Shown piece by piece: positions 54,445 through 63,736 of a stretch of DNA of 63,736 nt. The notes under the pieces were generated by a model. It did not search any database. It was not told where the DNA came from and worked only from the letters and a program-made list of their open reading frames with translations. The translations under genes were made by a program, and so were the position numbers. Each line of letters starts with the position of its first letter. Within the stretch, counting starts at the first letter, position 1. Source of the DNA: CAVURW01 sp963743595 (GTDB lineage: Bacteria; Verrucomicrobiota; Verrucomicrobiia; Methylacidiphilales; UBA1321); the NCBI GenBank assembly GCA_963743595.1, contig CAVURW010000064.1:1-63736 (forward strand), read 5' to 3'.

Positions 54445-54676
54445 AATGATATCGTATTGCTAGAAACATATTGGAGCCTATTTTCCCTTTGTCAATCGGG
54501 GAATTGGCACTTCGTCCGCTGCAATTGCAACAAACGCGCTGTCGGATACCAAAAAGCGGATAATGGACCGAACCCCTGACCGCAACGACACATCCTGGAC
54601 TTCGGCACACAGGGCATAAATTTTGCTTTGTTATTAGATATTTTCTATACTTATTTTTTCTAAAATAATAGTTCAA
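54437..54676 (-). CDS. Small zinc-ribbon-like protein, 79 residues
   Basis: The frame reads through NLCPVCRSPGCVVAVRGSVH and PLFGIRQRVCCNCSGRSANS: a CPxC knuckle and a second CxxC about 29 residues later, as in zinc ribbons such as NrdR- or Ogr-type proteins. The N-terminus is basic (YFRKNKYRKYLITK). It overlaps the epimerase start by 8 bp. Part of its 5' end may already be affected by the nearby junction with eukaryotic DNA, so the start is uncertain. Function unknown. Confidence 0.4.
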   Translation of the reverse strand: MNYYFRKNKYRKYLITKQNLCPVCRSPGCVVAVRGSVHYPLFGIRQRVCCNCSGRSANSPIDKGKIGSNMFLAIRYHYV

Positions 54677-55940
54677 CTATAATGCAATCACATGAAAATG
54701 TGTTACCCACCGCATTGTTTCGGGTACTCTGTAATACAGTAAATCCAACTGCAATCTTGTTTTAGCGGCCGTCGGACTCGCTGTCGGAGGGTATTGTTAT
54801 GAATAGAGATTAAATAATTATAGATAGAATAATTTGATTAAAACTGTGATTAAAAATAAATTTGATTTTAATAGACTGGAGTTGGGTAGTAAGCCGTTCG
54901 TGGACTTGAGTTGGCTTCTCGGATGGAATCATCGCAATTACTTTGAAGAAGACAAAGGGATGATCTATCCCGGATGGTGCAGATCAACTGGATAATCGGT
55001 AACTGATAATTTGGATCAATAACTGATAATTGATCGAGGGGTCTATCGCGGCCCTGATTGCATTGGAATGGGGGACTCAATCAATCAGGCAGTCCGCTCG
55101 TTCCAGAATATTTTCAGCTGAGTAGCAACTGGTAGTGGGCTTGCAGGTAATGATTTTTATAATTACCTGTAATTTTTATAATTTTATGAATTTAATAATA
55201 ATTGTATGGAGTTTACGAATTTTCGGATAGGAAATGAAATCAGTCGAGTGACCTTCGAGAATCTAAGACCCGTTGGAGGTTTTATTCATCGAATTTATAA
55301 ATGTTCCTTTACAGTTTACACTTATCATTTTACAGGTCTGGAATGGGACGCAGCTAGAGATTGTGGATGAGCCGCAATGAAGAAGGGGTAAAGTGATAAT
55401 AATTGTTCAATGGATTATCGTTATTACAAATTGAAATGCTAATTTGCTATTTGGGTAAATACTATTTATAAATATTCTATGTTTAATTACCCTCAAAGTA
55501 TATAAGAAATTTATCGGAAACATTAAATTGAGGGTGTAACATTTATATAGAACATTAGATATAGGCGGCAGGTGTATAGGCGCACTCAGAGCACGTGCCC
55601 ACCCAGTGGTTGAGGAACTTTTTTTCACTAACTCAACTTATTTTAATTAAAAAGATTTCTCATTAGTTATTAATAGTGTGTCCAGTGCCCACCCTGTTTA
55701 ATGGCTCCCTGCTGCTGATGATATTATATAAGCAGTGTTTGGAGAGAAAACTAAAATATATTTTTTCAGTAGAATTACTGAATAGTGCCAGAGAAAAATA
55801 TTTAGTATTAATATTTATAATATATAGGGTGTTTCAAAAGTCATTGGACAGTGTTTAATTTAAATTTATAAAAAATTGAATAAGGATAGCCAATAAATGA
55901 TGATGCTGTTAGAATGAGTACATGGTTGTACAAATAAAAC

Positions 55941-56759
55941 TTAGACAGAGTCAGTCAGCTGGCGTCCTTCAAGCGCGATGCAGCGTTCGAGACGTGAGCG
56001 CACACTTCGACACGCATCACGCAACTCATCTGGCTGCAGTTCCAGAACTGCATTCCGGATCCGCTCGCGGAGCTCATTGATTGATGCGGAAGGCTCTCGG
56101 TAAACGAGATCCTTGAGGCGACCCCAAAGGTAGAAGTCGCAGGGGCTGAGATCTGGGGAGCGCGCGGGCCACTCTTTTGGACCCCTCCTTCCGATCCAGC
56201 GGTCAGGTAACTTCTGGTCCAGCCAGGTCCTGACTTGCAGGGCATAGTGGGCTGGCGCCCCATCCTATTGAAAGTGGAGGCCACGCTGCCTGATTTGAGG
56301 CCACAAAAAGTCTTGAAGCATGTTGAGATATGACTCTCCAGTGACGTTTTCATCAAAGAAGTATGGTCCAAAGATTCGGGTGGAGGTTATTCCGCACCAC
56401 ACCATCACGCCCTGAGAAGTGTGCCGGACCGGAGCTGTAGCGTGTGGGTTTCGGGAAGACCAATAGCAGCTATTGTGCCTGTTTACTTGTCCATTGAGTT
56501 TGAATTCGCTTTCATCAGAGTAAATTATTTTGTCGAGAAGAGTGGAATTTTCATCAAAACTGACCAGCATTTCTTGGGCGAATTCGAGGCGCCTATCAAA
56601 ATCATCGTCGCTTAACTCAATCACGTGCTGTGGCCGATAAGGGGAGAGATTGAGTTGTTGAGTAGCGCGATAGACACTGGAGCTGCTGATTCCTGTTGCC
56701 AATGAAAGGCGTCTGATTGATGTTGTTGGATTTTCTTCGATTCGTTCCCGAATCATATC
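55941..56759 (-). pseudogene. Mariner/Tc1-like transposase with premature TAG, N-terminus lost
   Basis: Reading from 56756, IRERIEENPTTSIRRLSLAT is part of the helix-turn-helix. DKIIYSDESEFKLNGQ holds the first catalytic Asp. The second block should be HFQQDGAPAHY, but the codon after HFQ is TAG (56265-56267), a one-base change from CAG. After the stop the frame continues with DGAPAHYALQVRTWLDQ and WPARSPDLSPCDFYLWG, the third catalytic Asp being 36 residues from the second, and ends at TAA 55941. The first DNA-binding domain is missing. A possible 3' end, GGGTGTTTCAAAAGTC, lies near 55828; no matching 5' end was found. Confidence 0.85.
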
Positions 56760-57163
56760 GTGATATTATTCACCATAAATTTTGGAGACTGACATTTAAC
56801 AGTGCAGAATGTACTTTCTAAGTTTTGCTCATATTTTACGCAGTAATTAAATTATCTCTTTCTAATATTAAACGAGTGAAACAAAATACATTGCAAGAAT
56901 AAAACAGTTTATAAGAATTACTAAAACCGGCTTAAAAATCTCATAATTAAACCTTCAAGGACCTCTCCAATTCTTAAGAAGAATACAAATATGAATAAAA
57001 TATGAAATTTTATTTTATATTGGAATAATTACTGAATACTCGAAATATTTTCTACTGCATGCTAAATTTTAAAAAGTATTCACTAAATATTTAGTTTCAA
57101 AAAAGCATTTATCATAAAACTATAGTATTCAGTAATTTCAAATACTACACAACTAAGATTAAT

Positions 57164-57196
57164 TATATATACATGTATATATATATATATATATAT
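57164..57196. repeat. TA microsatellite
   Basis: An alternating TA run with one ACATGT interruption. Such runs are typical of animal DNA and rare in bacteria. It directly abuts the inverted-repeat element at 57196. Confidence 0.85.
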
Positions 57197-57346
57197 GCAG
57201 GGCTGTAGCTGTGCCTGACCCGTTTGGAGGGGTTTGGACAGGATTGCCCAACACTCCTGAGTTTGCTAATGGGAAATTTATTGGGCACAACAATATTTGG
57301 AGACACTAGTGCCTCGATTGCCCAAAATGGTAGCTACGACCCTGCA
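57196..57346. mobile_element. 151-bp element with imperfect 15-bp inverted ends
   Basis: TGCAGGGCTGTAGCT (57196-57210) is the inverse of AGCTACGACCCTGCA (57332-57346) with two mismatches. The interior has no frame. It sits in a TA run, so a TA target duplication cannot be tested. It could be a short MITE or a SINE-like piece. Confidence 0.4.
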
Positions 57347-57757
57347 TGTATCGTTAACAGAAGATAACCCAGTGTTGACTAGATTGATTGTGACATAAAT
57401 TAAGCAAGTGATTTCAAGTCTCACAACACATCTAGCCTATCCAGGCCCTGAAGCCACTATTGGCAAGCGGGACACTAGCCACAATTTTGGCTTATTTCTC
57501 ATACAAAAAGGAGAAAACTCACTGTAAGGACCAAGAAAATCTCAAATCAAAATATAATTCATTTTTCCTTTTTTTGTGTAACATTCCTGAATAATTTTTG
57601 CAAAATTTCAAGATAATTTCAAAAATTTTCGGCCTGATGGCCGAACTTGATTTGTTGCTGATATTGTTAAGCGTCAAGAGCTGGTTACGAATAAAATTCG
57701 GTGGATTTTCTAAATTTATTTTCTTAATAACAATAATTTGGCTTTCAAATATATATA

Positions 57758-57877
57758 TTAGGGATGCACCGGATCCAACTTTTTTGGAACCGGGCCGGTA
57801 CCGGTTCCAAAAATTTTCTGGAACCGGTACCGGCCGGAACCGGAACCGGAACCGGTTCCTCTTACACCGGTTCCAAT
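57758..57877. mobile_element. Possible hAT-type end followed by GGAACCGG repeats
   Basis: TAGGGATGCACCGGATCC resembles termini of hAT transposons (TAGGGATGCACCG). It is followed by overlapping copies of GGAACCGG/GGTACCGG in both orientations up to about 57877. No second terminus was found before the end of the eukaryotic stretch, so the element would be incomplete. Confidence 0.4.
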
Positions 57878-57911
57878 GAAATCCAAATTTATTTCATAAT
57901 TCATATCAAAT

Positions 57912-58276
57912 AAAAAATTAGGTTAAACGGAACGGTTTTGATTTTCGCACAGCGAATTTGGGCCTTCTCTGGAATTACGCTTTTAAAATTAAATTTAATG
58001 AGGGACGATTGAAGATAATAAATTGATAAGCAATCGACAATTGTTATACAATAGAAATAAATAATTAAATAAATAAATTTTAAAGTACCGTAAATTACAT
58101 TAATCTTTAGATTTTATTTTTATTTGATAAAAAAGAATACTTTGAGGGTTGGCGAGTGTTTCTTAATTAATTTGCAACTAACGTCAACTAACTTTACCCC
58201 TCAAAACATTTTAATTCCAGAGAAGGCCCAAATTCGCTGTGCGAAAATCAAAACCGTTCCGTTTAACCAAAAATTA
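57912..58276. mobile_element. MITE: 57-bp perfect terminal inverted repeats, 8-bp target duplication
   Basis: The arms 57920-57976 and 58212-58268 are perfect inverse copies beginning GGTTAAACGGAACGG. They enclose 235 bp of AT-rich non-coding DNA. AAAAATTA lies directly outside on both sides (57912-57919 and 58269-58276). The 349-bp length, lack of coding and 8-bp duplication define a non-autonomous DNA transposon, of the hAT, P or Merlin type by duplication length. Confidence 0.9.
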
Positions 58277-59174
58277 TAACATTACAGTATATAGCAAGAC
58301 GACTGATGAAGTACAGTAACAATAAACTTTACGTATTGCTGCATTGGACAACCTTGTCATAGCGGGTGACCGCATTGCATTCCGGTAAACAAGTGGTTGG
58401 TATTCAGTGCAACGCAATCATGCCCACTTTCACTTCCTGGGAGTGGAGAAATGGAAACCGGTTTTCTTATTTTGAGTAGGGCGTGATCGCCAGCACCTCA
58501 TTTTGAGGCCGGTGACCACATTTCCGGGGCCGAATTCAGATACATCAACCTGGCCCAGATGGCTGGAGAGTGCTGGGTCCCGCAGGGCACAGGCTGAGTG
58601 GCTGTGCGGCATTCTGAACTTTGGGCATGCAAGGGATCTTCAGCCCGCAGCAACAAGGCTGAGATATTATCAGATATTTACGCAGGACACAGTGATCAGG
58701 CTGGAGTAAAAAAAATTGTCACTGAGAAGACTGTTAAGGAACGTGAAAAGAGAATTTGGTTTTTTTGTTACACACAGCCCTACTTTGTGAGGTTTGAATT
58801 TGGCAAAGCCATGGTCAAAGAAAGTGCATTCCAAGTAGATATTCAAATAATCAGGGCATAGCCCATCTTTGCAAGGTTGAGGAATACAGATGCTAAATGA
58901 AGGTGTCCTCCTGGAAAGAGATAAAATTTAATCTACGTGCTGCTGCTGCTCAATATCTGTGCAGGTAGGTAGTGATGATTGGTCTTATTTGGGTGGTGAG
59001 GAACCTCAGACGTGAGGGTACTGGATACCCAGCAAGCACGTATGAGTCTAGGCACACGACAGGGATCCCCCATCGTCCATTTTCGCCGGCAACCATATCT
59101 TCGCCTTTCTCGACCAAACCCGAGTTGCGTAAGGCCCATGACAAACAACTGTCCCAAAACCGTCGAGCCGCTCC

Positions 59175-62100
59175 ATGCCTGAGGGAACTTTCAATGACCG
59201 CCGACTCGATCCGCCGGCCGACGAGTCCACGCTGACGGCATCAGCCGGACTGGCCCAGGCCCAACTCACGGCCCGACCGGGCGACAGGTTCGGCCGCTAC
59301 AAGCTTCTCGAAGAGATTGGCGAGGGCGGCTGCGGCGTGGTGTACATGGCCGAGCAGGAGGAACCCGTCCGCCGCCGGGTCGCCCTGAAAGTCATCAAGC
59401 TGGGCATGGACACCAGGCAGGTCATTGCCCGCTTCGAGGCCGAGCGCCAGGCGCTGGCGCTGATGGACCATCCCAACATCGCCAAGGTGCTGGATGCCGG
59501 GGCGACCGATACCGGCCGGCCATACTTCGTCATGGAATTGGTGCGCGGCATCAAGATCACCGATTATTGCGACCAGAACAATCTCTCCACCGCGCGAGCG
59601 GCTCGAGTTGTTCATCCAGGTTTGCCAGGCCGATCCAGCACGCCCACCAAAAGGGCATCATTCATCGCGACATCAAACCGTCGAACATTCTGGTGACGCT
59701 GCACGACGGCGTGCCGGTGCCGAAGGTGATTGATTTTGGCATCGCCAAGGCCACCGCAAGCAACGGCTGACCGACAAGACCTGTTTACACGGCTTTGAAC
59801 AATTCATCGGCACGCCCGCTTACATGAGCCCGGAACAGGCGGAGATGACGGGCCTGGACATGGACACGCGCAGCGACATTTACAGCCTGGGCGTGCTGCT
59901 CTACGAATTGCTGACCGGCGAAACGCCGTTCGAGCTCGGAGGAACTGCTCGGAGTCGGCTTGGACGAGATGCGGCGCGTTCATTCGCGAGAAGGAACCCG
60001 CGCGGCCTTCGACCAGGCTGAGCACCATGACGGATGCGGCGACCGGACCGCCACGCGCTGCATCGTCAGTCCGAGCCGCCCAAGCTGGTCCGACTCATTC
60101 GGGGAGACCTGGATTGGATCGTGATGAAATGCCTGGAGAAGGAGCGCTCGCGGCGCTATGAGACGGCGAACGCGCTGGCGCGTGAGGTAGAGCGATATCA
60201 AACTAACGAGCCGATCGTCGCCCGTCCGCCCAGCAAGGTCTATCGGCTTGGAAAACTGGTTCGCCGCAACAAGCTGGCTTTTGGGGGCGGTGCCGTTCTG
60301 GCGGTCGCCCTCTTGCTCGGCCTGGGCGGAACCTCGTGGCAAGCTGTCCGCGCTACCCGCGCCAGGCAGCGAGCCGATGAGCAAAGGCGGCGTGCCGATC
60401 TCAGCGCCGAGGCCGAACGGCGCGAGCGGGAAGCAGCCCTCCGCGAAGCGCGCAGAGCCAACGCGGCTCTCTCGGAATCCCTCACAACGGAGGGAGACCG
60501 GCTGGTTCGTGAAAAAGAGATGTGCCGGGCGCTCGCGTACTTCGCCCGGGCTTTGCGCATCAACTCATCAAACTCCGTTGCCGCCACGCGCATCGTCTCC
60601 CTGCTGAGCCAGTGCAACTTCCCTCTTCCTATCGTCCGCGAACGCATCGCCGTGCCTGCTGTTAGGTTTCCGACGCCAACCAACTCGCCCAGGCTTGCAC
60701 TCAGGGGAAAGTCCGTGTTCGATACGCGTTCTGGCAAGGAGCTGTCACGCCTCCAGCTTGACGGAGAGGATTCGCTGCTGGCAGATGTTCCACTAGTTTT
60801 CAGCCCCAACGGCAAAGTCGTAGCTTTCTGCACAGACTACGAGGTGGGGGTTTTTTCGACTGAGACTGGCGAGCGCATACTGCCATCAATTCGGGGATCG
60901 ACCCATTACTGCACCCCAGTCTTCACTCCGGATAGCCGGCACCTGATCATCGGAACGTCTGTCGTGCAGGTCTGGGATATCGCTGCAAAGAGACCAGTCT
61001 TCACGAGCGAGGACCTGGCAACCATCATCTTTACAATGGCCCTAAGTCCAGAGGGAAGGTTGCTCGCTACCTATTACCGCGACCGCGAGGTGCAAATCTG
61101 GAACGTGCTCTCCGGCGAGGCGGCAAGCGAGTCATTTGCGGCTGGGGCTCCCGACGGAACTCGGGTCGGATTTCGCTGGGGCGCGACCGCCACTTACCTG
61201 GCGACGGCGCAGTATGAGCCCCTTGGGAAAACGAACTCGCCACGGACCCGGTACCTGGGATACCCGGCCGGGTGGAGCAACGCCGCTGCTCCTGCGCTGT
61301 TCCGCGCCGGTTGACTGGGCCTGCTACGCTCCCGCCGGGCAACTCGTGGTCGTAGTTGCTCGTTCCGGCATTGCAGAAGTTCATCGGAGCGATGATGGCT
61401 CGCTCGTAGCCTCAGCGTCGATTCCGGAACAAATCGTGAACCTCGCCACGTTTAGCCCGAACTCTTCCTTACTGGCGCTAGGAACGGCCGACGGAGTTGT
61501 TGGAAGTTTGGGACATCGCTCGACAGCGGCTGCTGTGGACTCAACGAGCGCACTCAAGGCAGGTTTCGGACCTCGCTTTCACCCCCGACGGACGCTTGGT
61601 ATGCAGCGGCGAAGGGGCGAGGACGTTGGTATCAGAAGCAACCAACAGTTGTGCCGCCAGGGTTTATGACGCCCAAACGGGACTGCTCCGTGGAGAGATT
61701 ACAAATTCGCTCGGCGCGGTCGAGAGCATCGCTCTCAGCCCGGACAGCCAGCGTCTGGCGGTGTCCTTCCAGCTTGACCGCGCCGAGGTTTGGGACCTCA
61801 GGACAATGAAGCGGCTCGGCGAGCCGCTAACGTACCGCCAGGGTTGGGTCTGGCAGACGCGATTCAGCCACGATGGCCGCTGGTTAGCCACGGCGTCGGG
61901 GGACGATGCTGCGCAGCTTTGGGACGCCCATTGCCCTACGAACCAACCCGTCCAACGGTTTCCTCATGGTCATGGCGTGCTTTCGGTCTGCTTCAGCCCG
62001 GACGATACGCGGGTTCTGACCGCCTCTGAGGACGGCACGGCTCGAGTTTGGGACCGGGCCAGCGGCGTTCCTGTGACCGAACCCCTGACCCAGAGCAAAG

Positions 62101-63113
62101 GCCACAGGTTACTTGCAGGTAGTTTCAGCCCTGACGGCCGGGAAGTCTTAACCTCGGGTGTGGGCGGTACGGTAGTGTGGGACGCGCGGGTCGGCCGCCC
62201 GTTATGCGCCCCGTTCGGACACCCCGCGGGTGCGCGGTGGGCCTCTTTCAGCCCGGATGGTTCTCACATCTTGACGGCTGGACCACGGCTAAAGGAGGTG
62301 GCGATCTACCCGTGGTTCGGGGTTCAAAATGTCCTGGGTTCCTGGCTGGCGGACCTCGCCGAAGCCATGGCCGGTGCGCGACTCAACGAAGATGGCCTCG
62401 CCGAGCACATAAAAGCTCCCGAGGTTCAGCTTGAGCGGCTTCGCAGAGAGATTGCTCTTGCCGACCAGTCCGACCCGGTTGTCAAATGGGCCGGATGGTA
62501 TCTGGCAGACCGGACCACACGCCCCCTCAGTTTCGATTCGCAAATCACGGTTCGCGACTATGCTCAAAAACTCGCAGCAAAGGATGATTTGCCCAGCCTG
62601 CTCGAGGCCTTGGATCTGGAGCGCACGAACGGCATCGTGTTTAGCAAGTTGGCGTCTCTGTGGGAGGGGTCCCGGCCCGAGTTCGCCGCTTTGTACCGCA
62701 ACATCGCGCGGGAGTTGGGCGCAGCTACCAATGCCGTTTCGTCCAAGCCCCAGTCGCTGAGTGCGAATTCCGCCGTGGCACAGGAAGCGGAGGTTCTGCC
62801 GGGTTTTCTGGACCCCAGAGATGGAGCCGCGCTTCTGAAGCGTCTGGGAGAAAAGGTAAAGATCAGGGGGCGCGTGGTGAAGTTCGGCACGTCAAGCTCG
62901 CAGACTTTCCTTTACCTGAATTTCACACAGGATTATCATGAGGGTCTGGCGCTTTCTTTCAGAATCTCGGATAACCCGGCCGAATTCCGTGAATCGCGGC
63001 TGCGCGGATTTGTGAACAAAACCGTGACGGTGGAGGGAACGATTACGCAGCATCTTGGACGTCCACAAATACTCATCCGCTCGCTGTTTGAGATCAAGGT
63101 CCAGGATGAGTAA
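59175..63113 (+). pseudogene. Ser/Thr kinase with WD40 repeats, interrupted by indels
   Basis: One gene spread over several frames. Kinase: IGEGGCGVVYMAEQEE, VALKVIKLGMD, then IIHRDIKPSNILV, KVIDFGIAKAT, FIGTPAYMSPEQAEM and DLDWIVMKCLEKERSRRYET. A helix (GGGAVLAVALLLGLGG) and a charged coiled coil follow near 60290-60480, then WD40 blades (FSPDDTRVLTASEDGTARVW and others) to about 62330, and a C-terminal domain ending with an OB-like segment (VKIRGRVVKFGTSSSQTFLY). Indels lie near 59600, 59625, 59757, 59780, 59942, 59985, 61300 and 61500-61560. The architecture is frequent in Verrucomicrobiota and Planctomycetes. Sequencing error is likelier than decay because motifs remain intact. Confidence 0.8.
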
Positions 63114-63491
63114 AACCGCGACCCCGAAAACGAGCAGCTAAATTAGTGCCTGGTGAAGGGGCGAGTTTTACGCACGCCCGACTCAACGGAAGCGATACTC
63201 AATCAAGAGGATAACACCTTTTGAAGCCAAACCCACGGCAGTGTGTGGCCCCGGCGCACGACCGAGAGGTGACACCGAGGAGGGCATGGACACAAAGCCG
63301 CGCTCCCGCCCCAACCGATAAAGATGCCGGGACCTGGCGCTCAGGGCGGATCGCGGAAACAAAATGAAAATGCCGCGTAAGATTTCTCTCCCCCGCTGCC
63401 TGAATCCGTGAAGCCCGGTTTTCGGACTAAACACCAAAACGCGTTAGGCCGGACACCGGACTCTATGACCGCGAGCCAATCTATAAAAACG
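63114..63491. other. Intergenic region, no supported gene
   Basis: A minus-strand frame at 63183-63437 has no recognised domain and a composition typical of random GC-rich frames. No strong hairpin was seen. The last bases should contain the promoter of the secreted protein that starts at 63492. Confidence 0.35.
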
Positions 63492-63736
63492 ATGAAGACT
63501 ATTCACTACGACGGAATCAGTAACAGTTGCAGGCCCAGGACAATGCGGGCGGTCGTCTGCGCGCTTTGGGTTCTGACGACGGCTTCCTGCGCCCATGCCG
63601 CCGCCAGCCTCACCTGGCTGACCTGGCTGCCGGGCGACAATTTCAACTACAACACAACCGGCGTCAGCGGCAACGGCTCGGTCGTCGTTGGCACCAGCGG
63701 CAATAACTACGTCAGCGGCATCCCTACATCAGCCTA
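63492..63736 (+). CDS. Secreted HAF-repeat protein, N-terminal part
   Basis: The ATG at 63492 begins a protein with a signal peptide of the long type (RTMRAVVCALWVLTTASCAHA, cleavage after AHA). The mature part starts with ASLTWLTWLPGDNFNYNTTG and GVSGNGSVVVGTSGNNY, the pattern of extracellular HAF repeats (Pro-Gly, then Gly-x-Ser-x-Gly-Ser-Val-Val-Val-Gly). The gene continues past the window. The repeats suggest a beta-propeller; function unknown. Confidence 0.65.
   Translation, partial: MKTIHYDGISNSCRPRTMRAVVCALWVLTTASCAHAAASLTWLTWLPGDNFNYNTTGVSGNGSVVVGTSGNNYVSGIPTSA

Larger units (their letters stand above)
54677..59174. other. AT-rich eukaryotic (probably animal) DNA
   Basis: No bacterial operon structure, no long frames, and abundant simple AT sequence. 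It contains an animal-type mariner pseudogene, two short inverted-repeat elements, a possible hAT end, and a TA microsatellite, each listed separately. The exact limits are not visible: the left limit is after about 54,680 and probably near 54,760; the right limit is between about 58,900 and 59,150. No exon of a known gene was recognised at 58,430-58,900, although that part has higher GC. A join of host and bacterial DNA is the best reading. Confidence 0.7.

Noticed and set aside
54677..59174. Transfer of animal transposons into a bacterial chromosome
   Set aside because: More than 4 kb of continuous eukaryotic-type DNA with several decayed elements and different bacterial DNA on each side fits a chimeric assembly better.
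63183..63437. 84-codon minus-strand frame at the right end
   Set aside because: Arg/Ser/Gly-rich without any domain; such frames arise by chance in GC-rich DNA.

Overview
The window does not read as one genome. It looks like a composite of four DNA types joined end to end. (A) Positions 1 to about 1466 are very GC-rich and carry a Maf/MptE-like (DUF115) gene broken by several frame changes, plus the first codons of a ParA/MinD-type ATPase; this suits a high-GC proteobacterium or myxobacterium. (B) About 1470 to 54,700 is a coherent bacterial segment with long intact genes. It most resembles Verrucomicrobiota, judged from the many secreted glycoside hydrolases, XylR-type regulators, FHA-cyclase and Ser/Thr kinase genes, a PcfJ-like protein and a DUF1963 protein. 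(C) About 54,700 to 59,100 is AT-rich, has no bacterial gene organisation, and holds a decayed metazoan-type mariner transposase, a MITE with 57-bp terminal inverted repeats and an 8-bp target duplication, and microsatellites; it is eukaryotic, probably animal. (D) About 59,100 to the end is GC-rich bacterial DNA with a Ser/Thr kinase-WD40 gene carrying several indels and the start of a secreted HAF-repeat protein. The frame breaks in A and D contrast with the clean reading frames in B.

Layout of segment B: a truncated ABC exporter pair (1470-2783); a CDP-deoxysugar operon rfbF-rfbG-rfbH (7243 to 3580, minus strand) facing a SAM methyltransferase; housekeeping and membrane genes including aconitase; a BlaI/BlaR1-like pair with its operator (13,929-15,668); a GH106-type rhamnosidase; CpaB; a divergent FHA-cyclase / Ser-Thr kinase-LRR signalling pair; tRNA-Val(CAC); then an accessory, partly degraded stretch (25.3-33.2 kb) with PcfJ-like, pirin-like, alginate-export porin, nitroreductase and isochorismatase genes and gene remnants.

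From 33.2 to 53.4 kb lies a polysaccharide-degradation locus. Two XylR-type (periplasmic-binding-like plus AraC) regulators bracket genes for GH43-CBM32, GH27, GH2, GH36, a GH43-like propeller enzyme and a heparinase II/III-like protein, and a GH79-like enzyme with a 42-bp-repeat Pro/Thr/Ser linker follows. The set suggests stepwise removal of alpha- and beta-galactose, arabinose/xylose and uronic-acid units from a plant-type or algal heteropolysaccharide. The two regulator genes share 916 bp that I read as identical, with clearly diverged flanks, which points to recent gene conversion. Direct repeats of the type TTCGCRAAA, 20-21 bp apart, occur in promoter regions of the locus and are candidate operators.

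I found no clear new defence or mobile system. The strongest leads are the conversion tract, the candidate regulon sites, the RfbH variant with an added N-terminal domain and a 38-residue insertion in its Fe-S region, and the BlaR1-DUF4019 fusion.
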